Assembly: GCF_000024005.1 (NCBI RefSeq)
Contig: NC_013132.1
Span: 2,536,001-2,600,000 of the forward strand
Direction of reading: 5' to 3'
Source of the DNA: Chitinophaga pinensis DSM 2588
GTDB taxonomy: Bacteria > Bacteroidota > Bacteroidia > Chitinophagales > Chitinophagaceae
DNA: 64,000 bases
Shown: piece after piece, positions 10,001 through 18,633 of the stretch
Layout of the letters: each line of letters opens with the position of its first letter
Position numbering within the stretch: position 1 is the stretch's first letter
Made by a program: the position numbers and the translations under genes
The notes under the pieces: generated by a model
What the model was told of the DNA's origin: nothing
Seen by the model: only the letters and a program-made list of their open reading frames with translations
The model's database searches: none

Positions 10001-10522
10001 GGCGGCTTTACCAATACGTTTACGTACAGGAACATTACATTGAGTGCCCTGTTTAACTTCTCTTATGGCAATAAGATTGTCAATAACAACATGCGGAACT
10101 TTATGGACCCTACCGGCTGGCAGAATGGTTTTAATATAGCCGCGCCTACAAAGGAGCAACACTTCTGGAAAGCTCCGGGAGACAAGGCTGCCAACTATCC
10201 CAACTTCTATGATCCTGCTTTCAGTCAGCGGGGTGCGACCAACTTAGGATCATCATTGCTTTACCAGAACGCCAGTTATTTAAGATTGAGGAATATCCGT
10301 TTGTCATATGATTTCCTGCCACGTACGCTGCAGAGGATCAGTATGTCTTCTCTTTCTGTATACGTAAGTGCTGATAATGTATTTGTGATCAAAAATAAGG
10401 CGCTCTACGCTTCTGATCCGGAAGGGGCTACCATTGGTGGAACATCGAATAGTTATGCCGGTACGGGTATCAATGGTGCAATGCCCAGGAGGTTTGTCAT
10501 TGGGCTGAATGCGGGTTTCTGA
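7046..10522 (+). CDS. SusC/RagA TonB-linked outer-membrane transporter with STN domain (module 1)
   Basis: A 1,158-residue outer-membrane receptor. I chose the ATG at 7046 rather than the upstream in-frame TTG (6971), because it puts a signal peptide (MTALFFTFLLLQINVQTQAQ) near the N-terminus. Order: STN secretin/TonB domain (about 46-125, LKQVFKAIEQQTGYVVF), carboxypeptidase-regulatory-like beta-sandwich (about 130-205, VEGKVSGVDGQVLEGASIRV), TonB plug with the SusC signature (SITILKDAASTAIYGSRAA), and a 22-strand-type barrel ending in the aromatic GLNAGF. It imports a nutrient, probably a glycan or peptide oligomer, together with the SusD lipoprotein encoded next. The STN domain marks it as a signal-transducing receptor matched to the FecR/sigma pair. 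The substrate cannot be read from this module, which has no enzyme gene. Confidence 0.95.
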   Translation: MQKHRFAFRMFRSGPFLKFSPARRMTALFFTFLLLQINVQTQAQTVTLKGKDLTLKQVFKAIEQQTGYVVFANKSYLNETKSVAVEANAMPLRQFMEACTKDQPFGFTIADNTITLTPKAKSKSGDNVVPVKEMVEGKVSGVDGQVLEGASIRVKGNTNGTYTDKEGRFSIDAYEGDVLIISFVGFESREYKIGSNHHFNIVLNRASITAGEIVISTGYQQKKVSEITGALQTIKGDELRKGVSTVNALAMLKGKASGLYIVENGGSVATRGQVVMHGQASMPDQSNTNFGPLLVIDGVISNVPNLQDIVNPNDIESITILKDAASTAIYGSRAAQGVIVVVTRRGANGKMKIGLNTSYGKVKNNRLVDYMNTSQLSTHIHNYMASLYAASPSLNSTYGSFDNYFNTTRIYTDDDLQHDYDWSNKTFYPDGNQSNINLSMSGGNEKTKVYTALDWTRQDGTILGDNLDRKAFRLNLDQRINSKLTLSINTNVLIDKYAASTSENQNYLFLPWVTPYYANGALADSVPNYIYNSSGKRGTVYYDNPLYSYTYNTAITKRQSYLLTGKLRYDILPWLSVQTTNTLQYINNNLNSYKDPRTYRGRYDGPANNRIYVNGALTVSDDRTNYFLTSNLITASKQFGEHTLTALAGQEYSKTNTSYFSVSVYGSPYPGERTLGAFQNYGTYINKLFGTIATPYSSAPVEKGSFSVFGELNDNYKEKYFASASLRRDASTNFGRNNRYGTFYSLSAGWLISKESFMQSVKPVTNLKLRAAYGTSGREAGADYLNFTTYADVFRYNDANTYGSTIQRLGNDQITWETTYTTNIGLDLELWKRINLSTDLYSRRSAGLLQSVQLPTYIGFATQIRNIGELTNKGIDINLSTINVQTKDFKWTTEFNISFNKNRLTKIYGDSLIDGFTGGYYRYKGEDINTLKAIPYLGVNPDNGRPLFQRMNADKSISIVDSLPLAKAAGLQNYLNMGSATPKFFGGFTNTFTYRNITLSALFNFSYGNKIVNNNMRNFMDPTGWQNGFNIAAPTKEQHFWKAPGDKAANYPNFYDPAFSQRGATNLGSSLLYQNASYLRLRNIRLSYDFLPRTLQRISMSSLSVYVSADNVFVIKNKALYASDPEGATIGGTSNSYAGTGINGAMPRRFVIGLNAGF

Positions 10523-10551
10523 TTTCCTGATATTTAACTTTTAACTTAATC

Positions 10552-12054
10552 ATGCGTATTATAAAATTTAAATTAAGCGGTGTAGGTATTGCGGGGTATC
10601 TGTCGTTGTTGCTATTGGCTCATACAGCTTGTAATAAACAGCTGGATGAGCTAACGCCACACAATGTCAATTTCGAAGATCAGCAGTTCCTTACAGCGAG
10701 TGGTTATACAAAGGCTACGATCGGTAACTACAGCTATTTCGCATCATCAAACTATGAAAATTCATGGTTTAATATCAGTGAATACAGGGGTAATAATGTA
10801 AGGATCATTGATCAGACATCCACGAGCAATCTCGCTGATGCCAAAAACATAGATGCTTTTAACTATGCCAATTCTGAGTCCAAGGATTATGGTTATTCCT
10901 ATCAGTTCTGGCAGGCTTCCTACCAGGGGTTGCTGGGTATTAATATGGTATTGAAGAATGTCAGGGAGGATGAAACTGATCCGATCATCTTACAGGCCAA
11001 AGCCGAGAACCTTTTTTTACGTGCCAATATGTTTTTTAACCTGGTAAGGGTTTATGGGCGTCCTTATTACCAAAATCCGGAAACCAATCTGGGCGTGCCG
11101 CTGATCCTTACGCCCATTATGACTACCGGCAATCCACCGGGCCGTGCTACTATAAAGGAAACATATGCACAGATACTGAAGGACCTTATGATTGCTATTC
11201 CATTGTTCTCGCAGGTAAATGCTAATAGTTATGCCGGTAAGTATGCTGCTTTTGCGCTACTATCAAGGGTGTATCTGTATATGAGCGGTACATTCAGTCA
11301 GCCGTCAGCTGAATATGCCAAACTATCTGCGCAATATGCAGACTCTGTAATCATCAATAGTGGAAACCAGTTATTGCAGGGGGCGGACTACGTCAATTAT
11401 TATACAATTCCTAACCAGAGCAATAAAGAGACAATATGGGCCGTCAATCATGAAATCAGTACCATGCAGCTGCCCATATTGCTTAATCAGCCTACAGGCG
11501 TTTATACAGGCAGTACGCAGTATTCAACCGGACAGGTAAAGCCTTCTCCTGATCTGCTTGGTTTATTGGAAGCAGGAGATCTGCGCCGGAATTTTTACAA
11601 GGTGGATAAGTATCCGAACAACAACATCGATACGTTCAGCACTACGAAGTATACCTATAAATACACCGCTGTATACTATAGTAATGCCGCTGTTCATCAT
11701 TTGCGGCTGGCCGAGGTTTATCTGAACAGGGCTGAGGCGCGGTTGAAGGCTGGCGATAATGGCAGTGCGCTGGAGGATCTGAATATTATCCACATGCGTG
11801 CAGGGCTTACTCGTTTAACAGGTTTAAGCGGGCAGGATCTGTTTAACGCTATTCTGAAGGAACGCAGGTTAGAGCTGGCATTTGAAGGCCATAACAGTTA
11901 TGATGATTTCAGAAATGGTCTTCCCATGATCCGGAACTATGGCTCTTTTAATTCCACACCCCTTACTGTCAACGCCACCGCCGCTAATGTAGTTCTGCGT
12001 ATCCCATTGGATGTACTGACCGAAAACGCTAACATGAAACAAAACGAACAATAA
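10552..12054 (+). CDS. SusD/RagB-family nutrient-binding lipoprotein (module 1)
   Basis: A 500-residue lipoprotein that caps the SusC barrel at the cell surface. The signal peptide ends in a lipobox-like LLAHTACNKQLDE, with the Cys as the lipidation site. The TPR-rich SusD fold is recognisable in ILQAKAENLFLRANMFFNLV, YAAFALLSRVYLYM and AEVYLNRAEARLKAGDNGSA, followed by ILKERRLELAFEGHNSYDDF, a hallmark of the family's C-terminal half. It starts 29 bases after the SusC stop and is followed after 11 bases by a TlpA-like gene, so the three are probably one transcript. The C-terminus (ENANMKQNEQ) matches the typical N-x-N-x-x-Q-N ending. Confidence 0.94.
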   Translation: MRIIKFKLSGVGIAGYLSLLLLAHTACNKQLDELTPHNVNFEDQQFLTASGYTKATIGNYSYFASSNYENSWFNISEYRGNNVRIIDQTSTSNLADAKNIDAFNYANSESKDYGYSYQFWQASYQGLLGINMVLKNVREDETDPIILQAKAENLFLRANMFFNLVRVYGRPYYQNPETNLGVPLILTPIMTTGNPPGRATIKETYAQILKDLMIAIPLFSQVNANSYAGKYAAFALLSRVYLYMSGTFSQPSAEYAKLSAQYADSVIINSGNQLLQGADYVNYYTIPNQSNKETIWAVNHEISTMQLPILLNQPTGVYTGSTQYSTGQVKPSPDLLGLLEAGDLRRNFYKVDKYPNNNIDTFSTTKYTYKYTAVYYSNAAVHHLRLAEVYLNRAEARLKAGDNGSALEDLNIIHMRAGLTRLTGLSGQDLFNAILKERRLELAFEGHNSYDDFRNGLPMIRNYGSFNSTPLTVNATAANVVLRIPLDVLTENANMKQNEQ

Positions 12055-12065
12055 TAAAGCCAATT

Positions 12066-13208
12066 ATGAAATATTTATTGACGCTCATTTCACTGGCTGC
12101 AGTTATTCCCTGCAAAGCGCAGTTTGTGCTGGACGGAAAAGTGTCTGGTTATAAAGGAAAGTATATCTATCTGCAATATGCAGATGATAAGGGTACTTAT
12201 ATCAGAGACAGTGCAACCGTAAAGAATGGTCTTTTCCGTTTCTCTGGCAATGTAAGCGAGCCCTTTATGGCGGCATTGAAGAATAGCAGTGATCCCCGTT
12301 CCTATAATGATTCAGGGAATGTAAGTCTCTTTCTTGAGCCTAAGAAGATGACTATTTCGGTAGAAGAGGGGAATTTCGCTAATGCACAGGTAGAAGGATC
12401 TGCATCGCAAAAGCAATTCGGAGCTATGCAGCAACAGATCAGGTATGTGAATAAGAAATGGAAAGTGGTAATGGATACACTGTCTGCTGTCAACAAGCGT
12501 AGTAATTTCGAATACCAGGAGCTGAAGAATTGGGTGCTATCACCTTTCCATATGGATATGGATGAGATCTATGATCGCTCCATGAACCAGTATCCCACTT
12601 CATATGTAACAGCCTATTATCTTCGGTTTAAGGTTAATGAGCTGAGCGCGGATTCACTGAAGAAATGGTATGCAGGTTTCCCTGAAAAAGTAAAACAAAG
12701 CAAATATGGAAAGTCGCTCAACGAGGACATTCAAAGGAAGAAAATAGGTATACCCGGAACAATGGCAAAGGGATTCTCTTCAGAAGATATTGATGGAAAG
12801 CCGTTGAGTCTTGCAGATTATAAAGGGAAATATGTGTTGCTTGACTTCTGGGCCAGCTGGTGTCTGCCTTGCAGGAAGGGTAGTCCACATTTGAAAGAAT
12901 TGTATGGTAAATACAAGGATAAAGGATTTGAAATCATCGGTATTTCAGATGATGATTCAAAACCGGATGCATGGAGAAAGGCGGTGGAAAAAGACGGGAC
13001 CGGCATCTGGAAACATGTGTTGAGGGGCATGAAGAGAACAGACAGCGGTTTTGATCGTACAAATGATAAGTCGGACTTTTATAATATACATGCTTTGCCT
13101 ACTAAAATTCTTATTGACCCCAATGGACAGATTATTGGAAGATATACAGGGGAGGGTGAAGAAGATAAGAGTATGGATGAAAAGTTGGCGTCTATTTTCG
13201 GGAAATAA
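12066..13208 (+). CDS. TlpA-like thiol-disulfide oxidoreductase with DUF4369 domain (module 1)
   Basis: A 380-residue secreted or periplasmic protein. A signal peptide (MKYLLTLISLAAVIPCKAQ) is followed by an N-terminal beta-rich DUF4369-type domain (about 20-110), a helical linker, and a thioredoxin fold of the AhpC/TSA-TlpA type (about 235-380). The redox motif WASWCLPC is clear and the cis-Pro loop is seen as ALPTKILIDP. It probably reduces disulfides in exported proteins. Such proteins often follow SusC/SusD pairs in Chitinophaga-like genomes, with unknown purpose. It lies 11 bases after the SusD stop and is closed by a hairpin terminator. Confidence 0.92.
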   Translation: MKYLLTLISLAAVIPCKAQFVLDGKVSGYKGKYIYLQYADDKGTYIRDSATVKNGLFRFSGNVSEPFMAALKNSSDPRSYNDSGNVSLFLEPKKMTISVEEGNFANAQVEGSASQKQFGAMQQQIRYVNKKWKVVMDTLSAVNKRSNFEYQELKNWVLSPFHMDMDEIYDRSMNQYPTSYVTAYYLRFKVNELSADSLKKWYAGFPEKVKQSKYGKSLNEDIQRKKIGIPGTMAKGFSSEDIDGKPLSLADYKGKYVLLDFWASWCLPCRKGSPHLKELYGKYKDKGFEIIGISDDDSKPDAWRKAVEKDGTGIWKHVLRGMKRTDSGFDRTNDKSDFYNIHALPTKILIDPNGQIIGRYTGEGEEDKSMDEKLASIFGK

Positions 13209-13212
13209 TAAA

Positions 13213-13244
13213 AGGGGGTTGTTCATATAGATGGACTACCCCCT
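13213..13244 (+). terminator. Terminator after module 1
   Basis: AGGGGGTTGTTCAT (13213-13226) pairs with ATGGACTACCCCCT (13231-13244) with two mismatches or wobbles. It is followed by an A/T-rich stretch ending in ATTTT. It lies 5 bases after the TlpA stop. Confidence 0.7.
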
Positions 13245-13335
13245 AAACATAAAATTTTATTATATCAGATTGCTGAAGAGTTTGTGATGTGTAAGCGGTG
13301 TTAGCAATAAGCAGTCATGCATGTTACTGTATGCC

Positions 13336-13863
13336 TTATCTATTCTCCTGTCCTTCGAGTAGTTGTTCTAAAAATGCTTTTGATTTTTTGGCTTCTGTTT
13401 TAAAGGCCAATGTACATAACAGGCAGCCAAAAACGAACATTACGAAGGGGATTAAAACAAAGGGAGAAAAACCTTCGCTGAAAAGCAGGGGCAGCTGAGA
13501 TAGTCCGGTCAGCAGAATACCCAGGCAAGCCAGTCCGACTGTACCTAACCAGAAAGACATAAATATCAGTACAAAAGTCACTGGCTGCATTTTAATGATT
13601 ATCTGTGTTTCATCGAGGAAGCTGGTGATCTCTCCGGTAATCTGTGGGAGGAATGAATTTCTGTAGTTTATAATCCGGCTCATTTTAAATGTACTGCTTG
13701 TTATTTCCCCTGTATATGGTTTGCCGGAGCTGTTATTTAGATGTGAAAGTTGCAGACCTCTACTGATCTCGATGTTATTGTGCAGGCGTTTTATGACTTC
13801 CATTACAGGTAAACGGGTTGTTAAAACATAGTTTTCGAAGGGAAGGTACTTTTTGATATTCAT
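13336..13863 (-). CDS. Conserved hypothetical two-helix membrane protein
   Basis: A 175-residue protein of unknown function. The N-terminal 95 residues are soluble and contain the phrase SRIINYRNSFLPQITGEI, which I recall as recurrent in small Bacteroidota proteins of this size. Two membrane helices follow (about 97-120, VTFVLIFMSFWLGTVGLACL, and about 130-152, FVLIPFVMFVFGCLLCTLAF) with a short charged C-terminal tail. It is monocistronic, convergent with module 1 and upstream of the LytTR gene in the opposite order. Nothing in the sequence suggests an enzymatic role. Confidence 0.75.
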   Translation of the reverse strand: MNIKKYLPFENYVLTTRLPVMEVIKRLHNNIEISRGLQLSHLNNSSGKPYTGEITSSTFKMSRIINYRNSFLPQITGEITSFLDETQIIIKMQPVTFVLIFMSFWLGTVGLACLGILLTGLSQLPLLFSEGFSPFVLIPFVMFVFGCLLCTLAFKTEAKKSKAFLEQLLEGQENR

Positions 13864-14048
13864 ATGTATTAGGAGAATGGTTTATGACTTAATTATAATT
13901 GATGCAGATTTGACAGAAGATGAAGATACGTATAGATGGGCAATGGTGCAAGTGCAGGTATTGGATTCATCTCCATTGAAGCATACCAAATAAAAAGGGA
14001 ACACGCATGTTCCCTTCTGTATCTAATCCCCTATCCAAATGTATACGA

Positions 14049-14657
14049 TCATCTATCCTCCATCCAGGATAAAAAGTTGGTTGTTCTTTCCTTGTTAATA
14101 AGTAGTTTATCCGGCGTATCTACCAGCAGATTTACACATAACTTACGTGTGAAATATGGTTCTACTTCCTTTATCGCACTGAAATTGACAACATACTGGC
14201 GGTTGATACGGAAGAACTGATGGGGTGATACTGCATGGATGATCTGGTCTAGTGAATGATTGATGGTATAGACCTGTTTGTCGAAGCATTTAAAGGATAC
14301 GCAGTTGTTGCGGATATAGAAGAATGCGATATGATCAGTTTGAACAGTAAAGTATTTTTGGTTCCTGAAAACGAGAAAGCTCTTTTTCCAGCCGAAGGGA
14401 CCTGCTTTGCCTGTTTCGCTTGAGTCGGATACGCCGAAGTTTCCGTTGGCTGATCCTAAGGCGTATAAAATGTTTTTGTCAGGAAGGCGGTAAGTGCCTT
14501 TAAGATGTTGCATCCCTGGCGCGTCATTCCCGTTCTGGTAAATTGTCTCGCTGCCACCAATGTATAGCAGGCAGTCTTTGATTAGTATAAAATCCTGACT
14601 AGCTCCACTCTTGTATACGTCCATAATCGCGTCTGTTTTAACATTGTGATTATCCAT
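14049..14657 (-). CDS. LytTR-domain DNA-binding protein without receiver domain
   Basis: A 202-residue protein. The C-terminal half (about 112-198) is a LytTR DNA-binding domain: KYFTVQTDHIAFFYIRNNCV, then HQFFRINRQYVVNFSAIKEV and a final LLINKERTTNFLSWM. The N-terminal 110 residues are not a response-regulator receiver, since there is no DD pocket, phosphoacceptor or Lys. They form an unrecognised beta-rich segment (FILIKDCLLYIGGSETIYQ). It therefore probably controls transcription through a direct ligand or protein contact, or its partner lies elsewhere. No adjacent kinase of the LytS type is present, and the nearby kinase/regulator pair has its own output domain. Confidence 0.85.
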   Translation of the reverse strand: MDNHNVKTDAIMDVYKSGASQDFILIKDCLLYIGGSETIYQNGNDAPGMQHLKGTYRLPDKNILYALGSANGNFGVSDSSETGKAGPFGWKKSFLVFRNQKYFTVQTDHIAFFYIRNNCVSFKCFDKQVYTINHSLDQIIHAVSPHQFFRINRQYVVNFSAIKEVEPYFTRKLCVNLLVDTPDKLLINKERTTNFLSWMEDR

Positions 14658-14890
14658 ACGACTAATTCATTTTATAGTTTAACCTTCAATAATGACAGCC
14701 AGGATAGATACCCGGCGGCAATCTGGTAATACAAAGGGCGTACCAGTGCATTAACTGGTTGGTAGATAAGCGTTTGTGGCGTTTTTTTAAGGCTGTGTTC
14801 ACCACAGTATATCGTGATATCATTTAAATCAGCACGACATTTCATGATAAGGATATGAGCGAATGTTCAAGCGCGTTTATGCGCATAAAA

Positions 14891-14933
14891 AACGCCCCGT
14901 TACACACTATTCAATAGTGCATAACGGGGCGTT
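14891..14933 (-). terminator. Strong terminator after the sigma-54-type regulator
   Basis: AACGCCCCGTTA (14891-14902) pairs perfectly with TAACGGGGCGTT (14922-14933), and an inner ACTATT/AATAGT pair lengthens the stem. Read on the minus strand it ends in a run of T, so it closes the kinase/regulator operon. It may also work for plus-strand transcription. Confidence 0.8.
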
Positions 14934-14951
14934 GTTGTGAGTGGTTAGTTT

Positions 14952-16325
14952 TTAATCGAATCGTTTGGATATACCCAGTTTTTTCATTCTGGATTTTAGC
15001 GTGGAGGCGTTGATTTCCAGCAGATCGGCAGCGCCGCCACGTCCATATATTTTCCAGTCACACCTGGACAGTACTTCCAGTATGTGATCCCGTTCATTTT
15101 CTGTCATTGTCTTGATGGGCAGCACATCCTGTATCTGGCTCTTTCTGGTTGTTGGAAGAAAGACATTATCGATCAGCGGATCTTCGCATAACAATACGCT
15201 GCGTTCAATCAGGTGTATCAATTCGCGAACGTTGCCTGGCCAGGAATAGTTGAGGAGCATTTGTGTTGCTTTGTCTGAAAAGCCAGCTATGATCTTGTTG
15301 TTGGCGGCAGTACATATCCGGAGATAGTGCTCTGCAATGGGGATGATGTCTTCTTTTCTATCCCGTAAGGGCGAGAGTTGAATCGGAAATACAAAGAGCC
15401 GGTAGTACAGGTCCAGGCGGAATCTGCCTTGTGCTACTTCTTCTTCCAGATTCCGGTTGGTGGCTGCAATGATGCGCACATCCACTGTTTTACGTTTGCC
15501 TCCGATCGGACATATTTCTTTCTCCTGTAGTACACGCAATAATTTCGATTGTATCTCAACAGGGATTTCTCCTACTTCATCCAGGAAGATGGTGCCGCCG
15601 GTGGCCTGTTCAAACTTGCCTATCCGTTTATCTGTTGCACCCGTAAAACTACCTTTCTCATGGCCAAAGAGTTCTGATTCTATCAATGTGGGGGTTAAAG
15701 CGGCACAATCGACAACGATTAATGGCTTCTTCTGGCGGGCAGAATTTTCATGAATAGCACGCGCTACTACTTCTTTCCCTGTGCCACTTTCGCCGAGTAT
15801 TAGTACGGGAGCGGTTGCTGCAGCTGCGATACCGATATACCGTGTGATTTCTTTTAGCGTAGTACTATTGCCAATCATCCCGAAATCAGCGATGGTCTTT
15901 TTATCCTGCGCTGCCGATACGCTATTGCTGGCTGACATATGTGACAGCGCGAGATGTTCCTCATGGAGGTTCGCAGCGATGTCAAGCATTGCCAGTACAT
16001 CTTTTTCGCGGAATGGCTTCACCAGGAAACCATAGGGGTTGGTTTGTTTTGCCAGCGCGAAGGTATGTTGGTCTGAATTAGCAGAAAGATAAATGAACGG
16101 GATGTTTTGTTTCTTCAGTATTACGGCCAGTTCGATGCCTGTCTGATCGCCGTTTAGAAAAATATCCAACATAACGAGATCAGGCTGTTCGGTGGAAATG
16201 ATTTTCAACGCCTCCTGCACAGACCTGGCAATAGTGCAAACCTGGTAACCTGCTGCTTTTAGCACCATGCGCAGATTATTGGCTTCTATAAACTGGTCTT
16301 CTACAATTAATATTTTATTTTTCAT
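14952..16325 (-). CDS. Sigma-54-dependent (NtrC-type) response regulator
   Basis: A 457-residue regulator. The receiver domain (1-120) has the acidic pocket E9/D10, the phosphoacceptor Asp54 in LVMLDIF and a conserved Lys in FLVKPFRE. The AAA+ domain (about 150-385) shows Walker A GESGTGKE, the sigma-54 contact loop GSFTGA (a close variant of GAFTGA) and Walker B TIFLDEVGE. The C-terminal Fis-like helix-turn-helix is GGAADLLEINASTLKSRMKKLGI. On phosphorylation it should form a hexamer and remodel sigma-54 RNA polymerase at -24/-12 promoters. It starts 31 bases after the kinase stop on the same strand, so the kinase is its likely partner. No sigma-54 promoter was recognised in the window, so its targets are probably elsewhere. 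Confidence 0.95.
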   Translation of the reverse strand: MKNKILIVEDQFIEANNLRMVLKAAGYQVCTIARSVQEALKIISTEQPDLVMLDIFLNGDQTGIELAVILKKQNIPFIYLSANSDQHTFALAKQTNPYGFLVKPFREKDVLAMLDIAANLHEEHLALSHMSASNSVSAAQDKKTIADFGMIGNSTTLKEITRYIGIAAAATAPVLILGESGTGKEVVARAIHENSARQKKPLIVVDCAALTPTLIESELFGHEKGSFTGATDKRIGKFEQATGGTIFLDEVGEIPVEIQSKLLRVLQEKEICPIGGKRKTVDVRIIAATNRNLEEEVAQGRFRLDLYYRLFVFPIQLSPLRDRKEDIIPIAEHYLRICTAANNKIIAGFSDKATQMLLNYSWPGNVRELIHLIERSVLLCEDPLIDNVFLPTTRKSQIQDVLPIKTMTENERDHILEVLSRCDWKIYGRGGAADLLEINASTLKSRMKKLGISKRFD

Positions 16326-16356
16326 ATACCCTGATAATCCATTTACTGTTCAACAC

Positions 16357-18633
16357 TTAACCGGCATTAAAAGCGATATTAATGCGGGTACCATTATTTA
16401 CTTCAAAGTTGATGGCGGCTCCTATATCAGCACAGAGTCCATGCATTAATTCCATTCCCAGGGATTGTCTATCTGAGCTACCTGGATGGGTGATGCCTAT
16501 GCCATCGTCGCTTATTGTCATCTTGTACGCCTGTTCATGCGGGTGCAATGAAAGGTTGATTTCTCCGGAAGACCTGCCCTCAAATGCATATTTGGCGGCG
16601 TTGGTGAGCGCTTCATTTGCAATCAGTGCCAGCGGCATTGCCAGATTGAGCGGCAATGAGATGCTTGTCATCTCATGGGTAACCCTGATGTTCCTGGTTT
16701 CCAGATCAAAACCCTCTTGTAAAAAGAGCAGGAACTCCCTCATATAGTTGCCGAAATCGACCTGTTGAATATTGCCGGATTGATAAACTTTCTGGTGAAA
16801 AAGGGACATGGCATAAATGCGATGCGTACTTTTTTCAAGCGCATTGCGCGCTTCTGGTGTAGCAGTGCGTGCCTGGCTTTCCAAGAGACAAAATATAGTA
16901 TGAAGATTGTTCTTTACACGGTGATGTACTTCTTTCAGGAGCCACTCTTTTTCAGAAACCAGCTTTTGCAATTGCTGGTTTTTATGCGTCATTTCCCGGC
17001 TGCTTTTTTGTTTTTGGCGATAAAAGAAAAAGAGTAATACCATGATGGCCAGGGCAAGGACTAAGGCGCCAGCGGTGAGCAAACCAATTTTTTCAGATTG
17101 TTTTAGTTTTTCCTTTTGCGCCTGTGCCTGTCGTTGCAGGAATATGATATTCTGATTTTTTAGCTTGAGTTCCTGTTCTTTTTCGCGGGCCTTGTAGGCG
17201 ACTTCCATTTGTCTCACTACTTTATCCTGCTCTAATCTTGCTTCAGCGGCTGCCTGGTCATTGCTCTTATTCAAATGTTCTATTGCGGTAAGATAATGTT
17301 GTGTGGCAGAATCAGCCAGGTAGATCATGTAATGCAGGTAGCGCAGACCAGCAGTGTTTTCTTCCGGTTTCACCAGGGATAAGCCTTTGTACAGATAGTG
17401 CCTGGCTTTTTCAAACTCGCCGGCGTCCAGGTAAACATGGCCAAGACTAATGTTGGCATAATCTTCATCTTTGTGCAGCCGGCTGGAAATGGCGTATAAC
17501 TGTTTAAAATAGGTTTCCGATTTATCAAACGCTTTTTCTTCACGAAAAGCATTTCCCAGTCTGTAAAGATAAGTAATACTATCCTGGGTACCACGGGGCG
17601 GATATTGATGCAGGGCATTCAATATGTAGTTGGTTGCTTCTGTTTTCTTACCCATTTTGTTGTAAGCTGCACTGATGATCTCGTGCACCATAGGGGAAGA
17701 AACATAATATATGCTTGGTTGGTGTTCGTAGTATTTCAATGCCTGTTTACAGGCGTTTATTGCTTCCTCATACTTTTCGCGGCGATAAGCCAGTACTGAT
17801 TTTTCAATGTAAATGTCACCTGCGGAGAGTGTGTCTCTGGTGGCATCTACTGCTGTTACCGCGGCTTCTGAATAGTAATAGGATTTATCTGTCTGACGAA
17901 CAAAATCAAAATAACAGGTCAGCGGGTAGTAGATATACTGGAGCTTTTTGTATCCTGTCCGTTTGTATGTTGCAATGATTTTAAGGACGTCCGCTTCAGC
18001 ATCCGGCTTTTTCAGGTATAAATTGTTAATGGCAATATTACGCGCAGCCATCAGTGTCAGGTCTTTTAAACCCAGTCTTTCAGTTATTGCGGCAGCCTTT
18101 CTGGCGTAATCGTTACTCCTGAGATAGTCCTGTGTTTTGTCTTTTGCGTCTCTTCCCCAGATGTAGAAGCTGAGTTGCAGGAACAGTTTAGCTCTGGTTG
18201 AGTCATTGGCTTTGCCGGGCAGTTGCTCAAAACTATCCAGCGCATCACTGAAATAATATAATTGTCCCAGCAACAATAATGCTTCAGACATACCTGCCTG
18301 GTCGTTTATCCGGGTACCTTCTGCTAGTGCCTGTTTAGCGTATTGTTCCGCAAGCGTAAGGTCAGCCGGATTTTTATAGGGCAGGTTATGGTAGAGATTA
18401 CACAGTGCATTTAGTGTCTGTATACGCTCATGTGCATTACGTGTAGTCTTTAATCGCGTAGATAATGTGTGCAGTTGATTGGCTGCAACAGGTGCGGGGG
18501 CAGGATAATATTGTGCATATAATCTGCCGGATATGCAGGTGAGCGATAGGATACAGCAAAGCAGCCACCGTTTTACCTGTTTCCAAAGTGTAATGTTTTC
18601 AGAATATGTTCCATGCTCCAGTAGCATCGTCAT
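16357..18633 (-). CDS. TPR-containing sensor histidine kinase, HisKA_2 type
   Basis: A 758-residue membrane kinase. An N-terminal signal or anchor segment (WLLCCILSLTCISGRLYAQ) leads to a long periplasmic TPR array (about 60-450), then a coiled coil, one membrane helix near residues 517-537 (LLTAGALVLALAIMVLLFFF), a second coiled coil, and the HisKA_2 phosphoacceptor box KEVHHRVKNNLHT with its His near residue 569. The HATPase_c domain closes the protein (NEALTNAAKYAF, SDDGIG, GMELMHGLC). Signals are probably sensed through the TPRs in the periplasm. The response regulator lies directly downstream. HisKA_2 kinases pairing with a sigma-54 activator is less common than HisKA pairing. Confidence 0.93.
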   Translation of the reverse strand: MTMLLEHGTYSENITLWKQVKRWLLCCILSLTCISGRLYAQYYPAPAPVAANQLHTLSTRLKTTRNAHERIQTLNALCNLYHNLPYKNPADLTLAEQYAKQALAEGTRINDQAGMSEALLLLGQLYYFSDALDSFEQLPGKANDSTRAKLFLQLSFYIWGRDAKDKTQDYLRSNDYARKAAAITERLGLKDLTLMAARNIAINNLYLKKPDAEADVLKIIATYKRTGYKKLQYIYYPLTCYFDFVRQTDKSYYYSEAAVTAVDATRDTLSAGDIYIEKSVLAYRREKYEEAINACKQALKYYEHQPSIYYVSSPMVHEIISAAYNKMGKKTEATNYILNALHQYPPRGTQDSITYLYRLGNAFREEKAFDKSETYFKQLYAISSRLHKDEDYANISLGHVYLDAGEFEKARHYLYKGLSLVKPEENTAGLRYLHYMIYLADSATQHYLTAIEHLNKSNDQAAAEARLEQDKVVRQMEVAYKAREKEQELKLKNQNIIFLQRQAQAQKEKLKQSEKIGLLTAGALVLALAIMVLLFFFYRQKQKSSREMTHKNQQLQKLVSEKEWLLKEVHHRVKNNLHTIFCLLESQARTATPEARNALEKSTHRIYAMSLFHQKVYQSGNIQQVDFGNYMREFLLFLQEGFDLETRNIRVTHEMTSISLPLNLAMPLALIANEALTNAAKYAFEGRSSGEINLSLHPHEQAYKMTISDDGIGITHPGSSDRQSLGMELMHGLCADIGAAINFEVNNGTRINIAFNAG

